Below are positions 6,870 through 10,865 of a stretch of 10,865 nucleotides of DNA, piece by piece. The notes below the pieces were generated by a model. The model had not been told where the DNA came from and did no database searches. It saw only the letters and a program-made list of their open reading frames with translations. Each line of letters starts with the position of its first letter. Position 1 is the stretch's first letter. Source of the DNA: Clostridia bacterium. Its GTDB lineage: Bacteria; Bacillota; Clostridia; Oscillospirales; CAG-382. Location of the stretch: the NCBI GenBank assembly GCA_017560285.1, contig JAFYOG010000185.1, positions 1 to 10,865 of the forward strand, in the 5' to 3' direction. A program made the position numbers and the translations under genes.

Positions 6870-7079
6870 GTGGAATACAAGGAAGCGGCGGAAAGATTGG
6901 CCGCGCTGGCAATATGCAGCGAACAGGTACCAGTAGGCTGCGAGAATTGCCCGGCATATAACAAAGACCTGGAACAGAAGAAGCAGCGGGAAGCGTGCAA
7001 CGCAATGCAAGAACCTGGGAAAATTGCAGAAGCCATAGGCGTGGTTAAAGGATACCAGGAAAGGAAGGGCGAAGCATGA
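6870..7079 (+). CDS. Small cysteine-containing protein, unknown function
   Basis: The frame starts at GTG 6870, eight bases after the endolysin stop; no other plausible in-frame start precedes the cysteines, and the ribosome binding site is weak (TAGGCG). The 69-residue product has Cys16, Cys24, Cys27 and Cys43, with the middle pair in CENCPAY, so it could bind a metal through C-x7-C-x2-C. The rest is helical and charged. It overlaps the next gene by the ATGA arrangement and ends the late operon, which suggests coupled translation. I do not recognise a family. The GTG start makes the exact N-terminus uncertain. Confidence 0.65.
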   Translation: MEYKEAAERLAALAICSEQVPVGCENCPAYNKDLEQKKQREACNAMQEPGKIAEAIGVVKGYQERKGEA

Positions 7080-7246
7080 AACCATACATAGAAATAGACT
7101 GTAGACGCTGCGGTAATTGTACCGGGGACGAGTGCTTAAAGTATGGAGCGGACGCGGACGTAGCAGTAGCATTATGCGCGCAGGAAGCGTTTAGCAATTA
7201 CGTGGAGAAACAGCACGAAGAAGCACCGGACATTATAAGTAATTAA
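7076..7246 (+). CDS. Tiny cysteine-rich protein (56 residues), possible metal-binding knuckle
   Basis: ATG 7076 overlaps the previous stop (ATGA) and follows a good site (AGGAAGGG). The product is 56 residues long. Residues 9-20 read CRRCGNCTGDEC (C-x2-C-x2-C-x4-C), a dense cluster like half of a ferredoxin or a zinc knuckle; a further Cys34 lies in VALCAQ. The C-terminal part is acidic and helical. It is encoded directly after another small Cys protein and before a strong terminator, so the two form a pair at the end of the late operon. I recognise no family and assign no function. Translation is supported by start-site quality and coupling, not by homology. Confidence 0.65.
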   Translation: MKPYIEIDCRRCGNCTGDECLKYGADADVAVALCAQEAFSNYVEKQHEEAPDIISN

Positions 7247-7350
7247 CCAGTAAGAAACAAAAAGCCAGCAAACGCGCTATTTTAGGGCTTGTAAGTTATC
7301 CAAACGATAATTCGCGCGAGAATTACAAAAGACATAAACAGCATAAATAT

Positions 7351-7384
7351 ACCCCGGAAATCCAGTATTTCCGGGGTTTTTCTT
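7351..7384 (+). terminator. Rho-independent terminator of the late operon
   Basis: ACCCCGGAAAT (7351-7361) pairs perfectly with ATTTCCGGGGT (7367-7377) around CCAGT, followed by TTTTCTTT. The right arm ATTTCCGGGGT is repeated at 7386-7396. On the minus strand the stem is followed only by a weaker A/T stretch, so termination for the integrase transcript is possible but less certain. Confidence 0.92.
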
Positions 7385-7437
7385 TATTTCCGGGGTATTC
7401 CTTCCGACACCCTGGGAAAGTATGAAATTTTAACGGT

Positions 7438-7466
7438 AAGTAACACGTAAGTAACGCACAAGTAAC
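7438..7466. repeat. Three phased AAGTAAC direct repeats (candidate integrase arm sites)
   Basis: Copies start at 7438, 7449 and 7460, exactly one helical turn (11 bases) apart, between the late terminator and the end of the integrase gene. Arrays of short direct repeats are the usual arm-binding sites of integrases with an N-terminal arm-binding domain. Confidence 0.6.
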
Positions 7467-7499
7467 ACTATTTTAATGCACGCGTGCGTTAGAAACGCG

Positions 7500-8552
7500 C
7501 TATATTTTGTTTATGGCGTCCTTAAGTTCCGCAAGTTCAAAGTGAGTATATACCGTTTCCGTGACGCCCTGGCCTTTGTGGCCTACTATCTTTTTAATTA
7601 CGCGTTCGTCCACCCCGGCAGCAGCCAGCATAGATATGCAAGTATGGCGGGTATCGTGTGGGCGGTGGTTCATGCTTAACGCTTCTACTAATGGCGTCCA
7701 GTAACTATCATAATAATTTCTGTATTCAAAGTGGCGGCCGTCCGGTGTGCTTAAGAGGTATTCGCAGTCGTTTAGGTTTATCCAGTATTCAAAGAACGGT
7801 ACGACCTTTTCGGCTATAGGTACCGTGCGTATGCCTGCCGCTGTCTTCGCTTCCAGGATACGAAAACTACGCCCTGGTAAGTCTATTTCCGTTTTTTTTA
7901 AGTCCAGCAGTTCCGATATACGGCACCCGGTATAAATAAGCAGCAGCATAACGGTATAATATACGTTCGTGTCCTTGACGTCCCACACGCGGGCAACTTC
8001 CTTGCTGCTGAATGGTTCCCGGTTATACGCGTTCGGGTTCCCGGCCTTCTTAATATTGATATATTCCACGGTATTGCGTTCCTTCGGGATAATCTCATGT
8101 ATGACAGCGTATTTATACATAAGGCCTAAAAGCACCTTATATTTGCGTAACGTCGGGTAGTTCTTCCCGGAGTTATCCGCACAGGCCTGCAAGTCGTCTA
8201 AGCGGACGTCTACGAAGCGGCGCCCGGCAATCGGAGCGCAGAGCAGGAAGGCAGCTTTATAGCCTTTTACATTACTTTCCGATACCGTCGGGAAGTGTTC
8301 GGCGTTCCAGCGTTCGTATACTTCCTGGAAGGTTATATTAGCTGTGTCGATATTAAACGGATTGGCGTTATAATCCGCCAGGGCTAACAATGCTTCTTTG
8401 CGCGTTTCATAGAAGCCGACAAATTTATATTGCTGCTTGCTGAGCTTTGTTTTTGCGTCGTTTACCCAGCCAGCCGTTACCCTGGCAGCCCAGGGCTTGC
8501 GACGGTTCCCGGATAGCTTGTAAACAGAGCCGTAGCCGTTTGGTAATTTCAT
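7500..8552 (-). CDS. int: Tyrosine site-specific integrase
   Basis: It catalyses integration of the phage at attP/attB and, with helpers, excision. I choose ATG at 8552 (350 residues) over the GTG at 8561, because AGTAGGTG lies six bases before the ATG and overlaps the GTG. Residues 1-65 form a basic N-terminal domain of the arm-binding type (LPNGYGSVYKL and GFYETRKEA). Residues about 75-165 form the SAM-like core-binding domain. The catalytic domain shows TGCRISELL (Arg211), EAKTAAGIRTVPI (Lys236), RPHDTRHTC (His299, Arg302), GHKGQGV (His325) and VYTH (nucleophile Tyr335), so all active-site residues are present. It is transcribed away from the XRE regulator and towards the probable attP, the standard layout. 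Confidence 0.95.
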   Translation of the reverse strand: MKLPNGYGSVYKLSGNRRKPWAARVTAGWVNDAKTKLSKQQYKFVGFYETRKEALLALADYNANPFNIDTANITFQEVYERWNAEHFPTVSESNVKGYKAAFLLCAPIAGRRFVDVRLDDLQACADNSGKNYPTLRKYKVLLGLMYKYAVIHEIIPKERNTVEYINIKKAGNPNAYNREPFSSKEVARVWDVKDTNVYYTVMLLLIYTGCRISELLDLKKTEIDLPGRSFRILEAKTAAGIRTVPIAEKVVPFFEYWINLNDCEYLLSTPDGRHFEYRNYYDSYWTPLVEALSMNHRPHDTRHTCISMLAAAGVDERVIKKIVGHKGQGVTETVYTHFELAELKDAINKI

Positions 8553-8580
8553 AAAATGCACCTACTTTCTAAATGTAGGC

Positions 8581-8613
8581 ATAAAAAATAAGCCTACTAA
8601 ATGCAGCAGGCTT
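8581..8613 (-). terminator. Terminator-like hairpin in the integrase leader (minus strand)
   Basis: Read on the minus strand, AAGCCT and AGGCTT (8608-8613 and 8590-8595) form a stem extended by two further pairs across one mismatch, followed by TATTTTTTAT. It ends about 30 bases before the integrase start, so transcripts arriving from upstream would have to pass it. A second small inverted repeat (CCTAC/GTAGG, 8561-8579) overlaps the integrase ribosome binding site. Confidence 0.5.
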
Positions 8614-8614
8614 A

Positions 8615-8623
8615 TGGTATAAT
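8615..8623 (+). promoter_or_regulatory. Extended -10 promoter for the XRE leader RNA
   Basis: TGGTATAAT fits the extended -10 consensus (TG-n-TATAAT). There is no good -35 at 17 bases upstream, which is tolerated in extended -10 promoters. Transcription is expected to start near 8630, just before GCGAGGG. Confidence 0.6.
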
Positions 8624-8629
8624 CATACG

Positions 8630-8710
8630 TGCGAGGGTACTACATAAACCTGCGAGGTTGTGGGGTATCTGTCCGGCCGTTCCATGCGCCAACATGGGGC
8701 GGCTTTTTTA
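8630..8710 (+). ncRNA. Short leader or small RNA with own promoter and terminator, before the XRE regulator
   Basis: An extended -10 promoter and a strong terminator bound a possible 80-base transcript. It carries GCGAGGG (8631-8637), CTACATAAACC (8640-8650), a small AACCT-GCG-AGGTT hairpin (8647-8659) and a terminator hairpin with CGCCAA in the loop. The first two elements and the GCGCCAA loop recur in the early-operon leader (9708-9763). No open frame with a ribosome binding site lies within it. It may be an attenuated leader of the downstream gene, a separate small RNA, or both. Confidence 0.5.
8676..8709 (+). terminator. Terminator or attenuator upstream of the XRE regulator
   Basis: GCCGTTCCATG (8676-8686) pairs over 11 positions with CATGGGGCGGC (8693-8703), with two G-T wobbles, around the loop CGCCAA, followed by six T. 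No convincing second promoter lies between it and the XRE gene, so it probably attenuates that gene. Confidence 0.85.
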
Positions 8711-8726
8711 TTATGCGGTTTACAAT

Positions 8727-8758
8727 AATGTTATGCCACGGAAAGGGGGTATAACATT
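8727..8758 (+). promoter_or_regulatory. Inverted repeat enclosing the XRE ribosome binding site
   Basis: AATGTTAT (8727-8734) is perfectly complementary to ATAACATT (8751-8758). The 16-base loop contains GGAAAGGGGGT, the Shine-Dalgarno site, and the 3' arm covers the first two bases of the TTG start. It could be an RNA hairpin that controls translation or a DNA operator. Confidence 0.5.
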
Positions 8759-8966
8759 GGAAATATTGTTATGGCAGCAGCGTACCGGGAAAAACTTAAC
8801 CCTGGTGCAGCTTGCCGAAGCTACCGGAATTAGCAAAAGCGAGATTAACGCCATAGAAAACGGGAAAGTAAGCCCGCGCCTGGATACATTGGAAAGCCTG
8901 GCAGCAGGTTTAGGCGTTAATATCTGCGACTTATATAAAAGCAGTATAACAAATTCCGGTAATTAG
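8757..8966 (+). CDS. Small XRE-family helix-turn-helix regulator
   Basis: I choose TTG 8757 because GGAAAGGGGGT (8740-8750) lies six bases before it; the in-frame ATG at 8733 lies upstream of that site and has none of its own. This gives 69 residues, the size of a minimal Cro/C.BclI-type DNA-binding protein. The XRE helix-turn-helix spans about residues 14-57: LTLVQLAEATGISKSEINAIENGK, then LDTLESLAAGLGV and CDLY. It is divergent from the integrase and separated from it by a 204-base control region holding an extended -10 promoter, an attenuator and a start-site hairpin. It may control integrase or the lysis-lysogeny choice alongside the repressor at 9202. Family is clear; target sites are inference. 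Confidence 0.87.
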   Translation: MEILLWQQRTGKNLTLVQLAEATGISKSEINAIENGKVSPRLDTLESLAAGLGVNICDLYKSSITNSGN

Positions 8967-8985
8967 TCACTATTTGCGCCGCTTA

Positions 8986-9003
8986 TTTCCGATATATCGG
9001 AAA
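8986..9003. promoter_or_regulatory. Perfect 18-base palindrome, candidate operator
   Basis: TTTCCGATATATCGGAAA is fully self-complementary. It lies about 20 bases after the XRE gene and about 40 bases before the -10 of the next promoter. Perfect palindromes of this size usually bind a symmetric dimer, plausibly one of the two XRE proteins here. Confidence 0.55.
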
Positions 9004-9018
9004 AGGTAGGCCAAAATA

Positions 9019-9047
9019 TTGCGCGCGGTAGCAGTCGTACATATAAT
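9019..9047 (+). promoter_or_regulatory. Promoter of the 35-residue gene
   Basis: TTGCGC (9019) and TATAAT (9042) are separated by 17 bases. The -10 is perfect and the -35 is half matched. It precedes the small gene at 9082 with a leader of about 30 bases; a ten-base palindrome AATTGCAATT (9045-9054) overlaps the -10 and the probable start point. Confidence 0.6.
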
Positions 9048-9081
9048 TGCAATTACAACCCAGGAAGGGAGATGCAAAAGC

Positions 9082-9189
9082 ATGGAGAAGCTACGACGCG
9101 ATATTATTAAAATGATACAGGCCATAGACGACCTGGGAACCCTTAAGCTGGTATACCAATTTATAAGGGGATTAAAAAGCAGCCATTAA
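9082..9189 (+). CDS. Very small helical protein (35 residues), lysogeny region
   Basis: I choose ATG 9082: AAGGGAG lies eleven bases upstream, and the same initiation block recurs at 10257-10276, where the position of the other ATG (9072) is not a start. The product has 35 residues. It reads as two amphipathic helices, MEKLRRDIIKMIQAID and LKLVYQFIRGLK, separated by DLGT. Similar tiny proteins with a final VYxFIR- or IY-type helix are often encoded next to phage repressors in Firmicutes, without established function. Its last codons overlap the stem of a terminator shared with the convergent repressor gene. A role as a binding partner or antagonist of an XRE protein is possible but is only inference. 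Confidence 0.7.
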   Translation: MEKLRRDIIKMIQAIDDLGTLKLVYQFIRGLKSSH

Positions 9190-9203
9190 CAGGCTGTTTT
9201 TTT
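9174..9203. terminator. Bidirectional terminator between convergent genes
   Basis: CAGCC (9180-9184) pairs with GGCTG (9192-9196), extended by A/T pairing of AAAAAG with TTTTTT. A seven-T tract follows on the plus strand and a five-T tract on the minus strand. The stem overlaps the last codons of the small plus-strand gene and adjoins the stop of the minus-strand repressor. Confidence 0.85.
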
Positions 9204-9579
9204 ATTTGTCCTTCCCGGCCAATGCGTCTACGAACCTTTTTACTACCTTCCAGTCGTCCGCGGTAAATTCCTGGGACAAACGGCCAAGCGCTATAAAGGT
9301 ATCTTTTACGAAGTCGTCCGCCTGCGGCAATGCCTGGCCGACTATGTACGCCAATTCTTCGTCCTGGGATAAGTCGTTAAACATTTCCCCGGTACCATTT
9401 CTTAACCATTCTTCGCTTACATTAAATTCCCTGCAAATACTTTTCTGCATTTGTTCAGTAACATTAACTACGCCGTTTTCTATTCTGCTAATGGCAGAGC
9501 GGGTAACACCTACACGCGCGCCGAACTTTTCAGTAGATAAACCCAGGGCGCTGCGCAATTCTTTTACGCGTTCGTTCAT
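9202..9579 (-). CDS. XRE-family phage repressor (CI-like, without peptidase domain)
   Basis: ATG at 9579 follows AAAGGGGG by eight bases on the minus strand. The 125-residue protein has an N-terminal helix-turn-helix (about residues 5-60): RVKELRSALGLSTEKFGARVGVTRSAISRIENG. Next comes ICREFNVSEEWLRNGTGEMF, the arrangement of the common repressor family of Clostridia temperate phages. The C-terminal half is helical with an acidic start and probably mediates oligomerisation. There is no S24/LexA-like autoproteolytic domain, so induction must work by another route, for example an antirepressor or another protease. It is transcribed away from the early promoter and probably represses it through the repeats at 9630-9706. 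The repressor call rests on family and position. Confidence 0.88.
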   Translation of the reverse strand: MNERVKELRSALGLSTEKFGARVGVTRSAISRIENGVVNVTEQMQKSICREFNVSEEWLRNGTGEMFNDLSQDEELAYIVGQALPQADDFVKDTFIALGRLSQEFTADDWKVVKRFVDALAGKDK

Positions 9580-9614
9580 GGGTAAAGCCCCCTTTCTTTA
9601 GAGTTTGTACCCTT

Positions 9615-9643
9615 ATAATACAGCAAAGTGTAAACATACGCAA
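9615..9643 (-). promoter_or_regulatory. Promoter of the repressor gene (minus strand)
   Basis: On the minus strand TTGCGT (9643-9638) and TATTAT (9620-9615) are 17 bases apart. The -35 lies inside the first operator-like repeat (9630-9644), which would allow autoregulation. Confidence 0.6.
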
Positions 9644-9706
9644 CAAAAAAATAAAAAAGTTGTTGACATAGATAACACACGCAACTATAATGATAACATA
9701 AGCAAC
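9630..9706. repeat. Three operator-like direct repeats in the divergent control region
   Basis: Fifteen-base copies at 9630-9644 (GTAAACATACGCAAC), 9671-9685 (GATAACACACGCAAC) and 9692-9706 (GATAACATAAGCAAC) share the pattern G-n-n-AACA-n-n-n-GCAAC. They are 41 and 21 bases apart, close to whole helical turns. They overlap the repressor -35, the spacer of the early promoter, and the base after the early -10 plus the start point. A weaker inverted copy lies at 9659-9669. Confidence 0.65.
9663..9691 (+). promoter_or_regulatory. Consensus early promoter
   Basis: TTGACA (9663-9668) and TATAAT (9686-9691) are both perfect and separated by exactly 17 bases. This should be a very strong sigma-A promoter, as expected for a repressed phage early operon. 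An A-rich tract (9645-9658) lies just upstream. Confidence 0.92.
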
Positions 9707-9707
9707 A

Positions 9708-9763
9708 GCGAGGGGCTACATAAGCCTACATAAACCGCCTGGGAAGGCGCCAAACTTCCCAGG
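9708..9763 (+). ncRNA. Structured leader of the early operon, sharing elements with the XRE leader
   Basis: About ten bases after the expected start point come GCGAGGG (9708-9714) and a tandem pair CTACATAAGC/CTACATAAAC (9716-9735). A perfect nine-pair hairpin follows, CCTGGGAAG (9738-9746) with CTTCCCAGG (9755-9763), around the loop GCGCCAAA. There is no T tract, so this copy is not a terminator. The XRE leader has the same three elements in the same order, and its hairpin is a terminator. Confidence 0.6.
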
Positions 9764-9792
9764 ACAACACAATACAAAGGAGAATTGAAAGA

Positions 9793-10218
9793 ATGAACAT
9801 TTTAGAGAGATTACAGGAAAGAGTTTTACAGAAAGAATTAGAAGGCAGCGTAAAAACCACAGAGCAGTTAAGGTTATTTGTTACCGGATACCTGCAAGGA
9901 ATTTACGACCAGTACCACGAAGACTACTTTTGCATGACAGAAGAAGACAGCAAAGTAATTAAAAATTGGGTAGATAACTACTACGTAAAGAACTTCTATT
10001 TTACCTTCGGTTCCTGGGAGCGCTTCCCATTCCAAAACGGCTACATAATCGTAAGAGCAGAAACGGTTAGAGCGGCGGCATACAAATTTATGCAGCAGTA
10101 CCCGAACCCGGTAGACGAAGACGTAGTATGCTGTAGCGATTATTACGACGAAAAGGCATGGAACGAACGAGTAGGAAAACACTACGAAGACCGCGAACCA
10201 TTTTTAATACTTGAATAA
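9793..10218 (+). CDS. Phage early protein of unknown function
   Basis: ATG 9793 follows AAAGGAG (9776-9782) with a ten-base gap. It is the first gene of the early operon, about 95 bases after the expected transcription start. The 141-residue product has a helical, acidic N-terminal half (about 1-60) and a second half with FTFGSWERFPFQNGYIIVRA (71-90), a beta-hairpin-like pattern, then AAAYKFMQQYPNP and CCSDYYDEKAW. Proteins with an FTFG...PFQNGY...YP...CSDYY layout occur widely in gut Firmicute phages, but I know no function for them. No transmembrane segment or metal-binding cluster is evident apart from the adjacent Cys-Cys pair. Early expression suggests a role in takeover or in defeating host functions, which is inference. 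Confidence 0.85.
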   Translation: MNILERLQERVLQKELEGSVKTTEQLRLFVTGYLQGIYDQYHEDYFCMTEEDSKVIKNWVDNYYVKNFYFTFGSWERFPFQNGYIIVRAETVRAAAYKFMQQYPNPVDEDVVCCSDYYDEKAWNERVGKHYEDREPFLILE

Positions 10219-10225
10219 CAACCCA

Positions 10226-10246
10226 GGGCGGCAATACCAGCCGCCC
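10226..10246 (+). other. Intercistronic hairpin in the early operon
   Basis: GGGCGGC (10226-10232) pairs perfectly with GCCGCCC (10240-10246) around AATACCA. No T tract follows. It lies in a leader that otherwise matches the leader of the 35-residue gene, so it looks like an insertion into a shared start-site block; it could affect processing or stability. Confidence 0.6.
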
Positions 10247-10273
10247 GGTACCATAGAAGGGAGATACAAAAGC

Positions 10274-10504
10274 ATGAATAAACAGAGAAGAAAGAGAATT
10301 GCGGAAGCTATGGAGTTATTACAGCAGGCGCAGGAAATTATAGAAGAAGTGAAGGACGAAGAACAGGAAGCCTTCGACAATATGCCGGAAGGGCTGCAAT
10401 GCAGCGAGCGCGGCGAAGCAATGGAAGAAGCTATTAGCAACCTGGAAGAAGCATACGACGGCATGGACGACATTATAAGCAGCCTGGAAGCTGCCGGAGA
10501 GTAG
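10274..10504 (+). CDS. Small acidic helical phage protein
   Basis: I choose ATG 10274, eleven bases after AAGGGAG; an earlier in-frame ATG (10211) lies within the end of the previous gene and gives an unlikely N-terminus. The 76-residue product starts with a basic stretch (NKQRRKRI) and continues as two acidic amphipathic helices: about residues 8-32 (AMELLQQAQEIIEEVKDEEQEAF) and about 45-74 (GEAMEEAISNLEEAYDG, then IISSLEAA). A helical hairpin or dimer is likely. Such short proteins with an EEQEAFDNMPE turn are common in phages of gut Clostridia, with no assigned function known to me. It is followed after 16 bases by the next gene in the same operon. Confidence 0.8.
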   Translation: MNKQRRKRIAEAMELLQQAQEIIEEVKDEEQEAFDNMPEGLQCSERGEAMEEAISNLEEAYDGMDDIISSLEAAGE

Positions 10505-10520
10505 GAAGGAGCGCAGCAGC

Positions 10521-10865
10521 ATGGTAAGCATTGAACAGATAAAGCAGCGTATAGAAGCGGTTATTAACCGGGAAATAGTAATAGCACAGAAGGAAATTGA
10601 AGAATTTGAAGAAAAGATATACGGAAACGAACAGTTTTACGGTTTAGGCGGCTGGCACACACAGTTTAGCAAAGCAAAAGAGCGCAGGGAACAGCATATA
10701 GAAGAACTGGAAGCACTTAAAAAGGCGCAGGGTGGAAGTGTAATACTGGACGATTTGAAGTTATACCCATTCTACTGCCCGTCGTGCCAAAGAACCGTAT
10801 ACCTGGACGACAGCGCAGTAAAGAATTATAGAGAAAATACAATAGACTGCCCGTTATGCACAAGG
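10521..10865 (+). CDS. Coiled-coil and zinc-ribbon protein, cut by the window end
   Basis: ATG 10521 follows GGAAGGAG at a good distance, 16 bases after the previous stop. The frame remains open to the last base, so 115 residues are visible and the stop lies outside. Residues about 1-35 and 50-72 are long charged helices, interrupted by a YGLGGWHTQF loop. From about residue 80 a small treble-clef or zinc-ribbon module begins: FYCPSCQRTVYL, then TIDCPLC (two C-x2-C pairs about 22 residues apart). Early phage proteins with this layout often bind nucleic acid or a host protein; here the function is unknown. It shares direction and spacing with the two genes before it and is probably cotranscribed from the early promoter. 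Confidence 0.75.
   Translation, partial: MVSIEQIKQRIEAVINREIVIAQKEIEEFEEKIYGNEQFYGLGGWHTQFSKAKERREQHIEELEALKKAQGGSVILDDLKLYPFYCPSCQRTVYLDDSAVKNYRENTIDCPLCTR

Larger units (their letters stand above)
7270..7503. other. Probable phage attachment region (attP)
   Basis: The region between the last late gene and the integrase holds several repeats expected of a tyrosine-recombinase attachment site. AAGTAAC occurs three times at 7438, 7449 and 7460, exactly 11 bases apart, with a related GTAAGTTA at 7291. An inverted repeat TAATTC-GCGCGA-GAATTA lies at 7308-7325. A perfect palindrome GCACGCGTGC is at 7478-7487. The 11-mer AAACGCGCTAT flanks the region at 7270 and 7493. Which element holds the crossover core cannot be decided from this sequence alone. 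Confidence 0.5.

Noticed and set aside
8601..8756. Upstream starts (8601 or 8733) for the XRE regulator
   Set aside because: The frame from 8601 would cover the promoter and terminator. Only TTG 8757 has a strong, well-spaced Shine-Dalgarno site, though 8733 cannot be fully excluded.
1..10865. CRISPR arrays, tRNA or rRNA genes, insertion sequences
   Set aside because: I saw no regularly spaced repeat-spacer pattern, no cloverleaf with a TTCGANTC-like arm, and no transposase or terminal inverted repeats. The short repeats present are DGR, attachment or operator elements.

Overview
The window is a stretch of a temperate tailed phage, most likely a siphophage of a gut Clostridia host (Lachnospiraceae-like). 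The evidence is mid-range G+C, purine-rich Shine-Dalgarno sites of the AAGGGAG/AAAGGAG type, a Firmicute-type phage holin, a glucosaminidase-amidase endolysin, and small proteins of kinds common in Clostridia prophages. The host assignment is inference. The order tail, lysis, integrase, repressor, early genes is that of a free or circular phage genome, with the attachment region apparently unbroken inside the window.

Region 1 (1-3867, plus strand) holds the tail tip and a diversity-generating retroelement (DGR). The end of a baseplate/tail structural gene comes first. Next is a 529-residue DGR target protein, probably the receptor-binding tail protein, whose last codons form a variable repeat (VR, about 2306-2416). 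A non-coding spacer follows with GC-rich hairpins. The template repeat (TR, about 2558-2668) comes next, then a DGR-type reverse transcriptase (2782-3867). Across 106 aligned bases VR differs from TR at 13 of 23 template adenines and at only one other base.

Region 2 (3860-7246, plus strand) is the late and lysis cassette. It holds a helical late protein, a CD1375-like small protein, a holin, a strong terminator, a bifunctional endolysin with two wall-binding-like repeats and a LysM, and two tiny cysteine-rich proteins. A second strong terminator closes the cassette at 7351-7384.

Region 3 (7247-9792) is the lysogeny module. It contains a probable attP with three helically phased AAGTAAC repeats, a minus-strand tyrosine integrase, and a plus-strand leader with its own promoter and terminator ahead of a small XRE regulator. 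A 35-residue protein follows, converging on a minus-strand XRE repressor. The control region between repressor and early genes has a consensus early promoter and three copies of an operator-like repeat.

Region 4 (9793-10865, plus strand) begins the early operon. It contains a 141-residue phage protein, a 76-residue acidic helical protein, and a coiled-coil plus zinc-ribbon protein cut by the window end.

The observations most worth following are: the DGR with VR-specific downstream hairpins and no recognisable Avd; a shared leader-RNA motif (GCGAGGG, CTACATAAACC, and a hairpin with GCGCCAA in its loop) present once before the XRE regulator and once before the early operon; the layered control of that XRE gene; and the complete absence of GATC from the whole window.
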